From contig JADFUC010002221.1 in assembly GCA_019722365.1 (NCBI GenBank), positions 1 to 64,000 of the forward strand: a stretch of 64,000 nt of DNA. The letters are read 5' to 3'. Position 1 is the stretch's first letter, and the number at the start of each line of letters is the position of its first letter. The stretch comes from Lithospermum erythrorhizon. Its lineage: Eukaryota; Streptophyta; Magnoliopsida; Boraginales; Boraginaceae. This document shows, piece after piece, positions 48,174 to 60,017 of the stretch. The translations under genes and the position numbers were made by a program. The notes under the pieces were generated by a model that worked only from the letters and a program-made list of their open reading frames with translations, had not been told where the DNA came from and searched no databases.

Positions 48174-50325
48174 TTAGAATTGTCCCAAATCCTGGACACC
48201 AGAGTCACCAGTCGATGGATGACTCAAGTTTAAAAAGACACCTGTCTTGAAACAACTCAATAAAACAATACTATACAACGGACAAAAACACTTTTTAAAG
48301 AAAAAAGAATCCATCGTGGTATTCCCAACCACATAATAGCAACGGCAGCCTAGCATGACTCCCGAAGTACAAAATATCCAACATAAAGAGTAAGAATCCA
48401 AAATAACAACTATGCAAACAACAGGACAATCCAACAAAATAAAAGGCGTGAGGATCAAGCGCCTGCCGCTCACAAGCTCTAACACAAACACCGAAAAAGC
48501 TTAGAAGACGGAATAGCACCACACAATCGACTATGATGAAATTGCCGCCGTAAAGCTACGAGAAGCTTAGTGAATATATATCTCAAGAATGAAATTAACC
48601 TCAATCACGCAATAGTGTACCAAAGTAGATGATATTGCATACGATAGATAAGTGGTACATAATATTATTCAACTTAAGATCTTAATCGAAGTCATTAGCA
48701 ATTCATTATCATTTCACGTATGTTCATAGAATTCGTCACTAATGAGAACATTCAAGATGATGCCAATCACTTTATTAGCATATGTACACATTTCAAGAAA
48801 AGGCTACTTGATAACCGCATGACAATACTTTCGACCTTACTCTATCAATGACAACGGCGACATCACAACTCAACAACTAACCAACTCAGCCAGTACAATC
48901 CTTCAGCAATTGTATCAACTTCAACAATTCAACAACTCTGACTCAAAACTCTATCAACTTTCAGTATAAGTCCAGTTTCTACAACTAATGCGCATATAAT
49001 CAACCTCAACACCTTGGGGAGAAACTTATGCCCGTCGACATAAGTTATCACCGAATCGGCAGTACGAAGCAAATCACCGCTTATACCGAGGTATAAAGAA
49101 GCTGAAATACCGGAGCCAGTACAACTCAACAAACGCCGTGACTCATATGCAAACTCTTCCTAACGGGACTCGGCATCACCACAAAACACCTATCGACTCA
49201 TGAGACAAGCGACACAGCAACAGCTCATCCCACTTGATGCATATTCAACATATAATTTAACCTGAAAATCATATATATACACTTGTCTGGCGTATCAAGT
49301 AATCAAGTAGTTAATCAACATAGTGAGATAGATACTTTCGCATCGGCTAGCTATATAAAAACTCCAGCGCCAATCACAACAACGGACCTTTCCCGATCAA
49401 CGCCCTAAACAAACATTCAAAATTATAATTACTACTTATAATATACAGCTATTAATATCACATTACACTTATATATTTAATCTCTATTTATACTCCCAAG
49501 AAATAACGAAAGTTCCATTATAACCTTATTCCAACTTAAAGTTCGCAACTTTCCATTTTAATGATTGAGTTCAATTACTAGTTTGAAAGCCACAACGTTA
49601 GATATTAACAACTAATCATCCATTTCTAACCATCTTTAATCACGAACCAATTAACTACTCAAACTTACAAAACTCATTTTATCCTTTTATTCTCTAATCA
49701 CATATAAATGCTTTAGCCTACACCTCAAAATAACTATAATAAAAGTCTAAGAGTGCACTTATACCATATTAAAACCATTTTGAAAAAGTCAACAAAAAGT
49801 CAACTATAATTCTCAACATATTTCAACCCCATAAATCGATTATTATCACCTCTTATACGATAATCTAAGTTTAGATGGCGGTTCTATACCATTATCATTA
49901 TCAAAACTCAAGGTCAACTTAATTAACCCGTAGTCAACATCCTCAAAATTCATGAAATACTCCAAAGGTTCGAACTTACTTACCCAAAAGCGTGAATGTT
50001 TCCGGAAACTCTCAAGAAATTTTAGGACCAAAGCTTGCAAGATGAGGAAGAGAATGGAAGAAAAAATTCAAGGGAAAATGGGGGAGGGGTTCGGCCTTCA
50101 CTAGGGGAAAGAAGAAGATGATGATGATGATTAATCACAAGGATAAGGATGAAATGACCACATGGGAGTTCGTGCAAGATATTTCAAAGAGGGTTGGTAA
50201 GGTCTCGTTCGGTTCGGTTCTTAGTTTACGCTCTCGGTTTAACAACATGGCTTTCGGAGAACATAAACTTAACTTCTAACCCAAATAATATTATAATAAT
50301 GCATGCAGACGAGGTTATTACGTGT
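48174..50325 (-). mobile_element. solo gypsy LTR (minus), nested in G2 3' LTR
   Basis: Read on the minus strand this begins TAATAACCTCGTC near 50321, like the TGTAATAACCCGTC start of the G2 LTR. It ends with TTTTTAAACTTGAGTCATCC, then GGTGACTCTGGTGTCCAGGA near 48176-48240, which aligns with TTTTAAAATGAGTCATCC...CGACTACGGTGTTCGGGATC at the end of the G2 LTR. It has no internal domains and no partner, so it is a solo LTR of the same superfamily in the opposite orientation. Confidence 0.7.
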
Positions 50326-51030
50326 TCCATGTGGAATGTATATGATTTTACCTTGAGATTGATTTCCTTATTGAGACCTTAGATTGTATTATGTTATAGC
50401 ATGTATAAGAATTCCCTTGAAATCATAAGTTATGGCCTTGATATGTATATTTCTTTTTATTCTTGGAGGTTTATTTTGGAAATATATATACATGACTCCT
50501 AGCTATATTTTACCATTTTCATTGTTTGGGGACTAAGTTCTACCCACAATGATAAGTATTCAGCAGGCTTCACATCCACCCTATTCGTCTTGGACGGCAT
50601 GATTTTTCGTGTCAGGTTGACAGGTGGTGACTTTGACATCTTCGTCTTGTTTGTGCGATCGTGGTTTGGAGCTTAGGTGAGCGACGGGTGGCAGATGATC
50701 CTCACAGTCTTGTCTAGGTGTTTGCTAGTTGTTGTTTACATTTTAGTCAGCGTCATCGTATTTGTATTAGTTCGGGCCAGGTTGATTTTTATTTCCATTT
50801 TGTGAAAAGTATTTTGGGAGTTTATGTTTTAATGGATTGACTTGTGTGGTTAGGTATCATGCACAATGGATCGTTTTTATTTAAGCAGACTTTCGGGGCT
50901 CTTATGTTGAAGTTTCGATTTGTTTGAAAAGCGAGGTTGTCTTTTAAAATGAGTCATCCATCGTTTAGCGACTACGGTGTTCGGGATCATGATGACTCTA
51001 GCGCCGAGGACGGGCCCAGGAATTAGATTA
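50326..51030 (+). repeat. G2 3' LTR, part 2
   Basis: Continues the G2 LTR after the solo LTR to a degenerate terminus GACGGGCCCAGG...ATTACA near 51030. It is homologous to the end of the solo LTR in inverted orientation and, over its last bases, to the 5' stub at 32653-32700. Confidence 0.65.
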
Positions 51031-52744
51031 CACTAACAAATAGAGCTAGGAAATTAAAAATTATCTAAGTAACATTACAAAACATCGTATCTTGATTATT
51101 CACCACCACATCTATTTCAAAACATTCACCTCAATTACTCGCACCAATATTTGTTTTAACTTTTAAGTTATACCGTCACATTATTTCATATCAATGAGTA
51201 CCATTTAAGTAATGCACTAATTCCAATCCATTTTAAATGATGTTTTCTTTTTCTTTTTTCATTTTAAATTTTGAAAATAAATTAGTTTTTATTCATTTTA
51301 TAGTAAATAAAAATTAGACTAAATTTTCATTAAATATATTTCTGTTATACTTTTTAAATTTCTAATAGTATAAGTAAAAAAGAGTTAATAATCAAAATCC
51401 TACACCTAAAAACGAAAATGAAAATTAAAATAAATGTTAGTTGGCAATGTTAAATTTTACAGCTAAGCACATTCATAAAAAGAAATTCAATTAGAAGTTG
51501 CGAGTTGGGTAACCGAAATCCGGATCGCCATTGTGATCGAAAATACATCACGAAAATAAAATCAGTACCCTTTATTCATAAATGCGAGCTCGTTATATAC
51601 CCGATAAATTTGGGATTGGACCAATAATATCTATTCCGGTTTATCTCGTTTCGAGGAGGATACATCTCTACCTACTAATTTGATTCTATAGTGAGTCACG
51701 TTGCGAGAGTAGGACAGGGTTCAAATGGAATCGGCCACATGTGTTGTGTACATGTAAGCAGGCTCGATAAGATCTCTCTATTCACGGAGTTACCGATCCA
51801 ATCGTCACCCCACTTTTATTATCTCCTATTTAAATTTTATTGGTCCATTTCAACTATCAATTAATGACATGAATTTAATACTTCATTTTTTAAATAATTA
51901 AATAAAAACTAAATTTATCAAAAACTTCAATTACTACCTCATATCTCAATTTTGTCCATTTGTCAAGGGTGATTGAAGTGAAACCACACCTTTACTTTAT
52001 TTTTTATTTATTTTTATAAAATTAGTGATGAAGAGTATGATCACATAGTATTGCAAATTACGAATACAGGTATTGAGTATTACAAATAACTAATACATAA
52101 ATTCATAACTAAAGATAAATTCGTAACTAAAAACCCCGATTAGGTAAATCTTTATAAAGAGAGAGCTAGATTAATAATTAACTAACGAGAGTTGGACCCA
52201 AAAGCTTGGATTAGATCTTGGTACAGAGTGATGAGCCAGTGATTAGCTGACTTTTACTTTGTTGTTTTTGTTTTTTTTGTAAATTAGCGATGAAGAGTCT
52301 GATTGTTGTATTACAGTGCAGAGATCTGAAATTCTTAGCTTCTGAGACAGATTAGAGTAAATGCTACGAAATAATGTAGAATATATATTATGTCTACGAT
52401 AAAAATTGAGCAGAAACGTATGAAAGTTGGTGAAGATGTAGCCGTATTGGCCAATCGCGTCATTTACTTTGTTTGAGTTGTAAAAATAGGATTATAAATT
52501 TTATCGAATTAAAATTTAGTAAAATAGATTCTTGCTCTTATCCAGGCTTTATTAATCCTAAAATTATTACCCATAAAATTTTAGAATAATCCAGATGAAC
52601 TATTTTTTAAAATTATGTTTCACTAGTGAAAAATGATTAAACAACACTAGAAAACATTTAATCTAGATTACTCGCAATCGCACCTATTTCAAAACATTCA
52701 TTTGAAGCCTTCAACACTCCACCTGCTTCATTCTCACGCAAACA
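51031..52744 (+). promoter_or_regulatory. upstream region of MIC60 gene
   Basis: 1.7 kb between the G2 LTR and the MIC60 start. It contains a duplicated block: 'ATCTATTTCAAAACATTCACCTCAATTACTCG' around 51107-51140 versus 'ACCTATTTCAAAACATTCATTTGAAGCC' around 52681-52710. It also contains a repeated 'AAATTAG-GATGAAGAGT-TGAT' (52019 and 52283). 51490-51830 is less AT-rich but shows no coding motif. I could not place a TATA box with confidence. Confidence 0.4.
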
Positions 52745-55700
52745 ATGTTACGAAGGTCAATTGGATTTCCATTATATATCGATTGTATATATTCAAATTC
52801 ACATTTTACCATTTAACTTTTTCTTAATGTTTATTTGATGATTTAGCAGGCCGATTTTGCAACTTTCAACGAGGCGATTAGTTGAAAAGATTCCAGTGCA
52901 AATTACAAGTCAGGTAATTCTTTTTTCTTCTTTAAATTTAATTGGCTAATTTATTAATAACCTCATTAACAAAAGGGTAAAGAAATTTTGCTTTGTCCAC
53001 GACCCTCCTTGAAACGCTAGGCGGAGACTATCTAGAGGCATTGGACATGTTGTTGATGACGAGCGTGACTTGTATATCATAAATCCTTTGCTCGAGTGTT
53101 GTATAGTTTATTTACTTGCAGTAGTATGTCCTCTTTACTCGTTAGTAGGGATCCTTGTAGTTGGTGCTCAAGGTCCTGGATCTAGTATACATATGTATTC
53201 CCCCTCCCTGACAATGCTGTAATTTTCACAACAAGCGGCTTGTTTCTCATGTTTCCACCATCTCGTTTCACCTCTGTAAACTAATATACTGAGAATTATG
53301 ATGCGAAATAGCCGTTCTTATTTCCTGGCCACGCAAGAGCTAAATAAACTTACATGAAATGTAATGTCATGGATTTGAGCAGATACCTTCATACCTTTCG
53401 TCCAGGAAGCCATTTTCAGCTACGTCACAACAACCTAAAGGTGCACCTGGAAAGCAGTCAGACTCGGGGAACCCTTATGGTAATGTTTTTGGTGGAGCAC
53501 TTCTGTTAGGCTCTTTTGCTTTTGCGGCTTACCATTATGCAAGTAAAGAGCCTCTGAAGAGTAGCCATAATCCATATGAGCCTGTGAATAGTAGCCAAAG
53601 TTCTGTCGAGGGTGACCCTGAAGGGGGTTTAATTTCCGAGCCAACTGTCCAGGAATCAAATCTATTAACTTCCAACTTGGAACATTCTGAACATGATGTT
53701 AGCACCCATCCATATTTAGATAAGAAAGAAGATGTAAACAAAAATGAATTTGATACACAATTTCAAGTAGGAGATACACCAGAATTGGCTCAGGATGATT
53801 TGAATGAAATTCATGAGGAAGGAGTTGATAGCTCTTCGAAATTTACTGAGGTATCTAATGAAGCTGCAAGCGCATCTTCCAGTAATGCGGAAGAGACATC
53901 TGACACAGAAAGCCTTGCAACAAATTATAGTATGGGACAGCCTGAGGCAGTTGAGGGTTTGCCAACAGACATGCATGACACGTCAGTGCCAATAACACAT
54001 GGGATAGATATTACTCATGCCCAAGACATGGCTAAGGTTAAAAGTGTTTTCATTTGCTGAGTTAGTTTGTAATCTCCTGTTGTACGTAATGTTCTGTAAA
54101 ACCATATGAGCCTGTGAATAGTAGCGAAAGTTCTGTAAAATTTTCAGGATGATGCTAGTGGAGAAACAATTTCTCTCCTCGATGATTACTATTTAAGAGA
54201 TTCTTCTAGGGAGACACTTTCCGCCAATAAGGTTAGAACACAATGTCATGTTCATTGGATGAATTCGCTTATTCTGTACCCATGGATTATTGTTAGTGGG
54301 AGAATTGATCTAATATTTTCTCTTTGGTTTATATAATTCAAGGATTTGGATGACGCTATGAAAGACCTAAATGATGCTTACATAGCCAAGGATGGGAAAT
54401 TGCTTCTGGATTTTTTAGATGCCATTCATGAAGCGGAGAAAAGGCAGGCTGACGTAGATGCACGTAGATTTGGTGAGGAGAAGAGAATAATGAAGGTGAG
54501 ACATGATTACTATACTGGTTAAAAGAAATGTTATTGAGTAAATTGTTTTTCATATGCCTTTTGTTTTATGTTTGTTGCTGATAGTATATGCAATTTATTA
54601 GGAGAAGTACGAGAAGGAACTGAAGGATACGAGGGCCAGGGAACTTATGTATGCAGAGAGGGAAGTCCTTCTTGAAAAGGTTATTGACAGTTCAACTTGA
54701 TTGCTGTTGTGAAAGTTGTCTTCTCTTACTCTACCTTAGTTATCATGAATAACTTCGACATAAAGCTTCTTAATAAATGGTAACTGTCATGCAATATCCT
54801 TTTGCTTGTTCAATCTATAATGCATGAAGCAGAAGTATTTTAGACCGAAAAAATACTAGCACAATCATCTCTATGCTTTTGTTTTTGTTTTTTTAATTAA
54901 AAAAATCAGCCCATTGTCAATGCAAGGACTCAATCCCAGGACCTTGTCATTGTGAGTAATATCCCGTGCCAATCTCTAGGCTTTTGTTGACTCTAGCGTT
55001 ACTGCTCCATTTTTTCTGTCTACATGATAGATTGTTTCAGCCATTAATATATTTTTCTCATTGTTTATTATTCAAGGAATTAGATAGAGAAAAAGCTAAG
55101 GCAGCTGTTGCTCTGAAATCACTGCAAGAAAAATTAGAGGAGAAACACAAGATTGAGCTTGAAGAAAAGGTGCTAGTTCATTGACTGTTAACGAATTTGA
55201 GATAAATAGTTCTTACCCTAATATTTGGAAATCTCTACAGGAAACTGCTGCTGAATTGAAGTTTAGAAAAGTTCAAGAGTTGGCCAAAGCAGAATTGAAT
55301 GCAGCAATTGCAAGTGAGAAGGCATCCCAGATTGAGAAAATGGCTGAAGCAAATGTTCATGTATGATGTCTATCTTCCTCAGACATTCACATCCTATAGT
55401 TGTCACCGTACTCCTTATACTATGTTCATTGTTCTATGGTGTGGACCCCTTTGAATGATTACTTTTTTACTTTAGACCCTAGAGTGTTCTAGTCTAGTGT
55501 AGTAAAGTTATCACCACATAAACAGAGGTTGGAAGATACAATGTTGTTTAGAGGTAGCTTATTTTTTTATATATGACTTCAAACAAGAGAAGGGAATGAA
55601 ATAAAAGAAAAATAATAAGGCCCAGAAATAAATGGAATAGGTGGGTGGAGAGGGCTCGAGTGAAGCATACTTCTTTCCATACAAGTCCTCATTAGGAACG

Positions 55701-58207
55701 TCAGAAATGTTGAAGCAGATGCTACATGCAGAGAAAAAAGTTTTTTATTTAAGAAAACATTTTATACCATGTAGAATCATCCCCTTCTAGTGAACTTCTG
55801 TTTACTACAGGTGATTTTTTGTACATTGTGTAGTATGTACATGCCATTTAATGCAGTACGATAAGGTGCAAAAATCATTAATGGTCAACTCATACTGCTA
55901 ACTATTTTGTCATTCTATCTATATTACTCTGTATATGTTAGAACTTTTTTCTCATGGATCCCTCTGGATGCATTTGTGCCATATGTATTATCATCATCAT
56001 TTTTTGTTAGTCTATCTTTATAGTTGTGAGGTATCAACCTAATAATGTATGGCATGTACAGGATCACTGTTTATGACATCAAGGGGAAACAGATAATTCT
56101 TAAATCTAGCTCAATTACTAATCGACATAGACATATCTGTGCATGTGTCTTACAAATGTTGAGCATATTTTAGTCTCCCTTCTGATGAAGTCTTCCTTTT
56201 CTATTATATGATCCTCCTGATGTGAAATTGAAATGATTTGCATTTAGCAGTTCCTTTTTATTCATAATACTTCTCAGTTCTCAATATAATTGTTACTTCT
56301 ACTCTTCCAGATAAATGCTTTATGTATGGCCTTTTATGCTCGTTCGGAAGAGACACGCCAGAGCCATTCTGCTCACAAGCTTGCTTTGGTAACCTTTTTA
56401 CCATCTCTTATCTCTGCCTTTGTGCACTCCACGAACTGTCATGTAATACTCATTCCATTTGGAAAATTCGGACAGCACAATGAAATTTTGTTGGTTAGCA
56501 ACACAGTCAAATCAATGAGGTCCTTATGAGTTCTGTAATCATTATGTCGTTATGTTTTTAATGGACGTTCTTTAAACACAAATGTATGTGTGTGTACGTA
56601 TCTATAGTCTATACTGATTGTTACCTTGTGTAAACCTTGAACAATTTGCCATTATTAATATGACTTGCATGCTTATTTGTCATGATTTGCATCATTATAG
56701 CGACCAATGTAGTTATAATAATGCTTTTGGCCTTGGGCCCACAGAACATGAAAATAATTATATAGCTTCCTCGGATCAGTTCCCACCTCTGAAATTCATT
56801 ATGTTCCTCTTTGGAAGGATTTTGGTTTAGAAGTGAAGAAATAAGGAGACTTTTGAGCATGCAGAATGCGTTAGACGATATTATTCTGTGGTTGTTTAAA
56901 ACCTGAATTGTTACTGTTAGTATGTTTTGTGATTAAGGGTGGTGGCCTACAAATAAATTTAACTAGTTCTCCCATGTACTCAACTGTTTGAGCGGTTGGA
57001 CTTCTTTTTTGAGATCCGATACATCATCTCTCGAGTCTTAACTGTACTCATTCTGCAGGGTGCCCTTGCATTGGAAGATTCTCTTTCGAAGGGGCTTCCA
57101 ATTCAAAAAGAAATTGAAGCACTTCACACTTACCTTGAAGGCATTGATAAGGATTCACTTCTGGATTTAGTTCTTTCTTCCCTTCCAGAGGAAACACGGA
57201 CTCATGGAACAGATACTCTGTTGAAATTGAATCATAAGGCAAGTTCTATCGATCCCCCTTACATGTATCTCCACTCTCCAATGCTGTTTTATTTATACAT
57301 CACATGTGATACTTGCAAATTCTTTGATTCTACACTGTCCTACGCCTTTTACATGTTTGTGTGTGCATATCTGTACTCTATGTCCCGTCTCCCAATTTTT
57401 TAGTGGTTTGTGTGTACTTCGTCAAGTGTACATCTCTGTTGTATACGGTTCTCTGCTATTGTTTATGTGTAGCTTTATTTTTCTGTCTTCTTTGTATTTA
57501 TAAAGTCTGTGAACTCCAATTCAGTATCTTGTTATTTCAGAAGAAGACAGACACTGTAGAGTAGTATTTGTATTTAATATTGGTCAAATGATGTTTTTAA
57601 CTTATGGAGGATTTCAGCTTGATTTGGCAAAGATGAAACAGTGTGCAGATTGGATCATGGAATTGTTAGCTTTAGTGTTACTTCAGGGCCCATGATATTT
57701 ACGTCTGTGTGGAGGAGACGATCATCATTTTAGGTGTTGATAATCATATATCAGAGTCTGATTGGGTGTTACTCGTCTACAGTTTGATGAACTGAAACAG
57801 ACACTGCGACACTTCAGCTTTATTCCGCCAGGTGGTGGAGGCATTTTATCTCATTCATTAGCTCATGTTGCTTCACGCTTGAAGGTATCATCGTTTATGC
57901 TACTTCATGTATATTCAGGAGCTTGGAAACATATCCTTGGCATTCCCCTTACAACTGGTAATTTTTTCTTTAGGTAAAAGAAGCTGACCAGTCAGGTGAT
58001 GGTATAGAAGCTTTGATAAATAGGGTCGAAGCCTTTTTGGCACAAGGTAAACTTTTGGAAGCTGCCAATGCTCTCGAGGCTGGTGTTAAAGGTAGCCAAG
58101 CAGCAGAGATCGTCAGTGATTGGGTCAGGCATGCAAGGAACAGAGCCATCACAGAGCAAGCTTTAACACTACTTCAGTCCTTTGCTACTTCCATTAGCCT
58201 GACATAA
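52745..58207 (+). CDS. MIC60: MICOS complex subunit MIC60 (mitofilin)
   Basis: Twelve exons: 52745-52755, 52850-52913, 53383-54036, 54148-54231, 54343-54495, 54602-54679, 55077-55169, 55241-55360, 56311-56388, 57059-57238, 57783-57884, 57974-58207. They join in phase to 616 aa, close to the length of plant MIC60. Residues 1-45 are a basic, Ser-rich mitochondrial presequence (MLRRPILQLSTRRLVEKIP). About 58-76 is the inner-membrane segment (NVFGGALLLGSFAFAAYHYA). 80-300 is acidic and low-complexity, facing the intermembrane space. 300-445 is charged coiled coil (EKYEKELKDTRARELMYAER, ELDREKAKAAVALKSLQEKL). 446-616 is the conserved mitofilin domain with LRHFSFIPPGGGGILSHSLA and VEAFLAQGKLLEAANALE. 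MIC60 anchors crista junctions and, in plants, also aids lipid exchange between membranes. Intron 10 has a GC donor (AAG|GCAAGT); the others are GT-AG. The 11-nt first coding exon is supported by phase and by the family N-terminus. A poly(A) signal AATAAA lies at 58327-58332. Confidence 0.93.
54102..54137 (+). repeat. 35-bp copy of MIC60 exon 3 sequence in intron 3
   Basis: CCATATGAGCCTGTGAATAG followed by TAGC-AAAGTTCTGT occurs in exon 3 (53572-53606) and again, with one mismatch in the shared core, in intron 3 just before the acceptor of exon 4 (54147). Confidence 0.9.
57239..57782 (+). other. GC-AG intron of MIC60
   Basis: Donor AAG|GCAAGT at 57239 and acceptor TCTACAG|TTTGATG at 57782. 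The reading frame across it, ...LLKLNHK|FDELKQTLRHF, matches the family, while reading through would hit stops. GC donors with an otherwise perfect consensus are a known minor class. Confidence 0.85.
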
Positions 58208-58350
58208 CTACTCAGTCGTGATTCGTGAACGAGATAAGAATCGAAGGGAACATTCATGAAGCTGGTAACCTGTTGGGAGCAGTTTTTTCCTTGTGCTGCA
58301 ATCTGAATATGGTTATGCGAAATCTAAATAAACTTTGTTGATCATACACA
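58208..58350 (+). terminator. MIC60 3' UTR with poly(A) signal
   Basis: AATAAA at 58327-58332, 120 bp after the stop, in a T-rich context. Downstream sequence to about 58980 is AT-rich without coding signal. Confidence 0.6.
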
Positions 58351-58989
58351 AACATACTCTATATTCAGTGGAAAACAATGTGTATTATGAACAGTTGTCA
58401 TACCATGAGATTTTTGTTGGGATCCTTAGTGTTTCCCACTTTCCCTTATTGAAACCAGAGAATACACCTGCTTCCTTAATATTTCTGGTGGGTGAATTTC
58501 AGACTTGACAGGCAATAGTGAGGTAGGTATTTTTTGGTCCCTTATATTACAGGTACTATCATAATCCCCAGATGTCAAGATGCGGAACTTCATATAGATA
58601 AAATTTATAGATTTGAACATTTGTTCTCAGAGTTTATGTAGCAGTAAATCTGCAGCCTTGACTGTAGTTGGGTAGGATCCTTCTTTATGTCTCGTTTTTA
58701 TTTCAACGACCACATTTGATTTACATCCATACTTGCATCAATACTTTAGGATTAAATTCTTGTTTTCTCCTCTTAAACTATAGTCGAATTTTTTTATTGC
58801 CTCATAATATTATTATCTTGTCAAATTGCTCTTTAAAAATACTTTTTTGACAATAAAATTTTTAAAAATTTATTTAACACAAGGATAAAGTAGGTATTAT
58901 ATATATTTTAGATTTTTACGGTATATTTTGAAATAACATAATATGTGAGCAACTTTAATAATTCTTAAAACATAAAAATAAAAATAAAT

Positions 58990-59160
58990 AAGACGAATTT
59001 GTTGTTTGTCCCTAAAGGTTTGAGATAATGTCTGTCTTGCCTCCTAAAGTATTTATCTTGTCTCAAAGGCCCCCTATACATTTAATTTTGATTTTGGTTG
59101 CCCCCTGTACATTTAGTTTCTTGTCTCAAATGCTCCCTAAACTCAATTTTTCACGTTTAA
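58990..59160. repeat. degenerate minisatellite
   Basis: Alternating phrases CCCCCTATACATTTA / CCCCCTGTACATTTA / TCCCTAAAGG / CTCCCTAAACTC with 'CTTGTCTCAAA' between them, repeated three to four times. This is a type of imperfect repeat common in plant intergenic DNA. It has no coding content. Confidence 0.7.
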
Positions 59161-59999
59161 CACTATATAAATTAATTACAAATACGAGATGTCTATTTTG
59201 CCCTTAAGTAAAACTTACTTTAATACTACTTTGAAAATAGGAATACATTTAAAAAAAAAATTAACATATGAGACATTATTTTAAAGTGATCCTGCATTTC
59301 GAACCAATCCTAACTTCATCAAGATAGTAGGTCGGGGCAGTAGGTTTTTTCCTCTTACCGCATTCTAAGAACCTTAGAAGGAACAAGATCAGAGAAGAAA
59401 TAGAGCGATCGAGATCGAGAGAGGTAGGAGTATGATTAGATTCAATATGTTCATTCCTGCATGCGTTCATGTTCACCCATATCAATGTAATCCATATCCT
59501 GTAATCCTGTATTACTATCAATTAATATAAAATTATAAATACATATATGTATGCTAAATAATCAATAGCTAGTGTAATCTTTAACAACTATATATTGTAG
59601 TTTTATATATTGTTTCCTTGTAATAGACCACATTGTATTTAATATATAAGTCAATTGATCCAATGAAACACACACAAAGTTCCATAAAATATTACACTAA
59701 CAAATTCATAACAACCAACAAAACTAAATGTTCTATCATACGCACTCGGATAAGAAGTTCTATCAAATAAAATGAATGGAAAGCAGTATTACAGTTTAAA
59801 AAGTCCAAAGTAAATTAATTATGCAGCTTTACAAACTTCAAAAACTAAACCGCCAAACAAAGGCCGATACTTAGTTGTTCTAATGAAGATTGGGCAAAGG
59901 AAAATCTAATGAAGATTAACATCATTCTAGTGAAGATTAACAATTTAACATCATACTCCCTCATCCACAAATATTGTCTAGTAAAAATTCAATAAAACT
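59161..59999. other. intergenic AT-rich region
   Basis: I see no gene here. The short minus frame 59521-59276 has no recognisable motif. Confidence 0.5.
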
Positions 60000-60017
60000 G
60001 TAACTTACAAAGGGCAC

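Larger units (their letters stand above)
32640..51030 (+). mobile_element. Ty3/gypsy chromovirus G2 (Tekay/Del-like) with nested insertions
   Basis: A plus-strand element split by copia element C2 (34408-43298). Left part: 5' LTR stub, primer site, gag and protease start. Right part: RT, RNase H, integrase, chromodomain, PPT and a 3' LTR starting TGTAATAACCCGTCCC at 46505. The two parts join in the protease region: FDSRATRSYTF at about 34230-34260 on the left, and LLPFGSE...LILGMDWL at 43313-43365 on the right. The 3' LTR is itself split by a minus-strand solo LTR (about 48174-50325). The 5' LTR is almost wholly missing. All frames are broken. Confidence 0.8.

Noticed and set aside
53716..53976. 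Minus-strand frame of 86 codons opposite MIC60 exon 3
   Set aside because: Antisense shadow of a well supported coding exon.
57306..57564. Overlapping open frames with hydrophobic residues within MIC60
   Set aside because: They lie in the GC-AG intron between exons 10 and 11 and reflect T-rich intron sequence.
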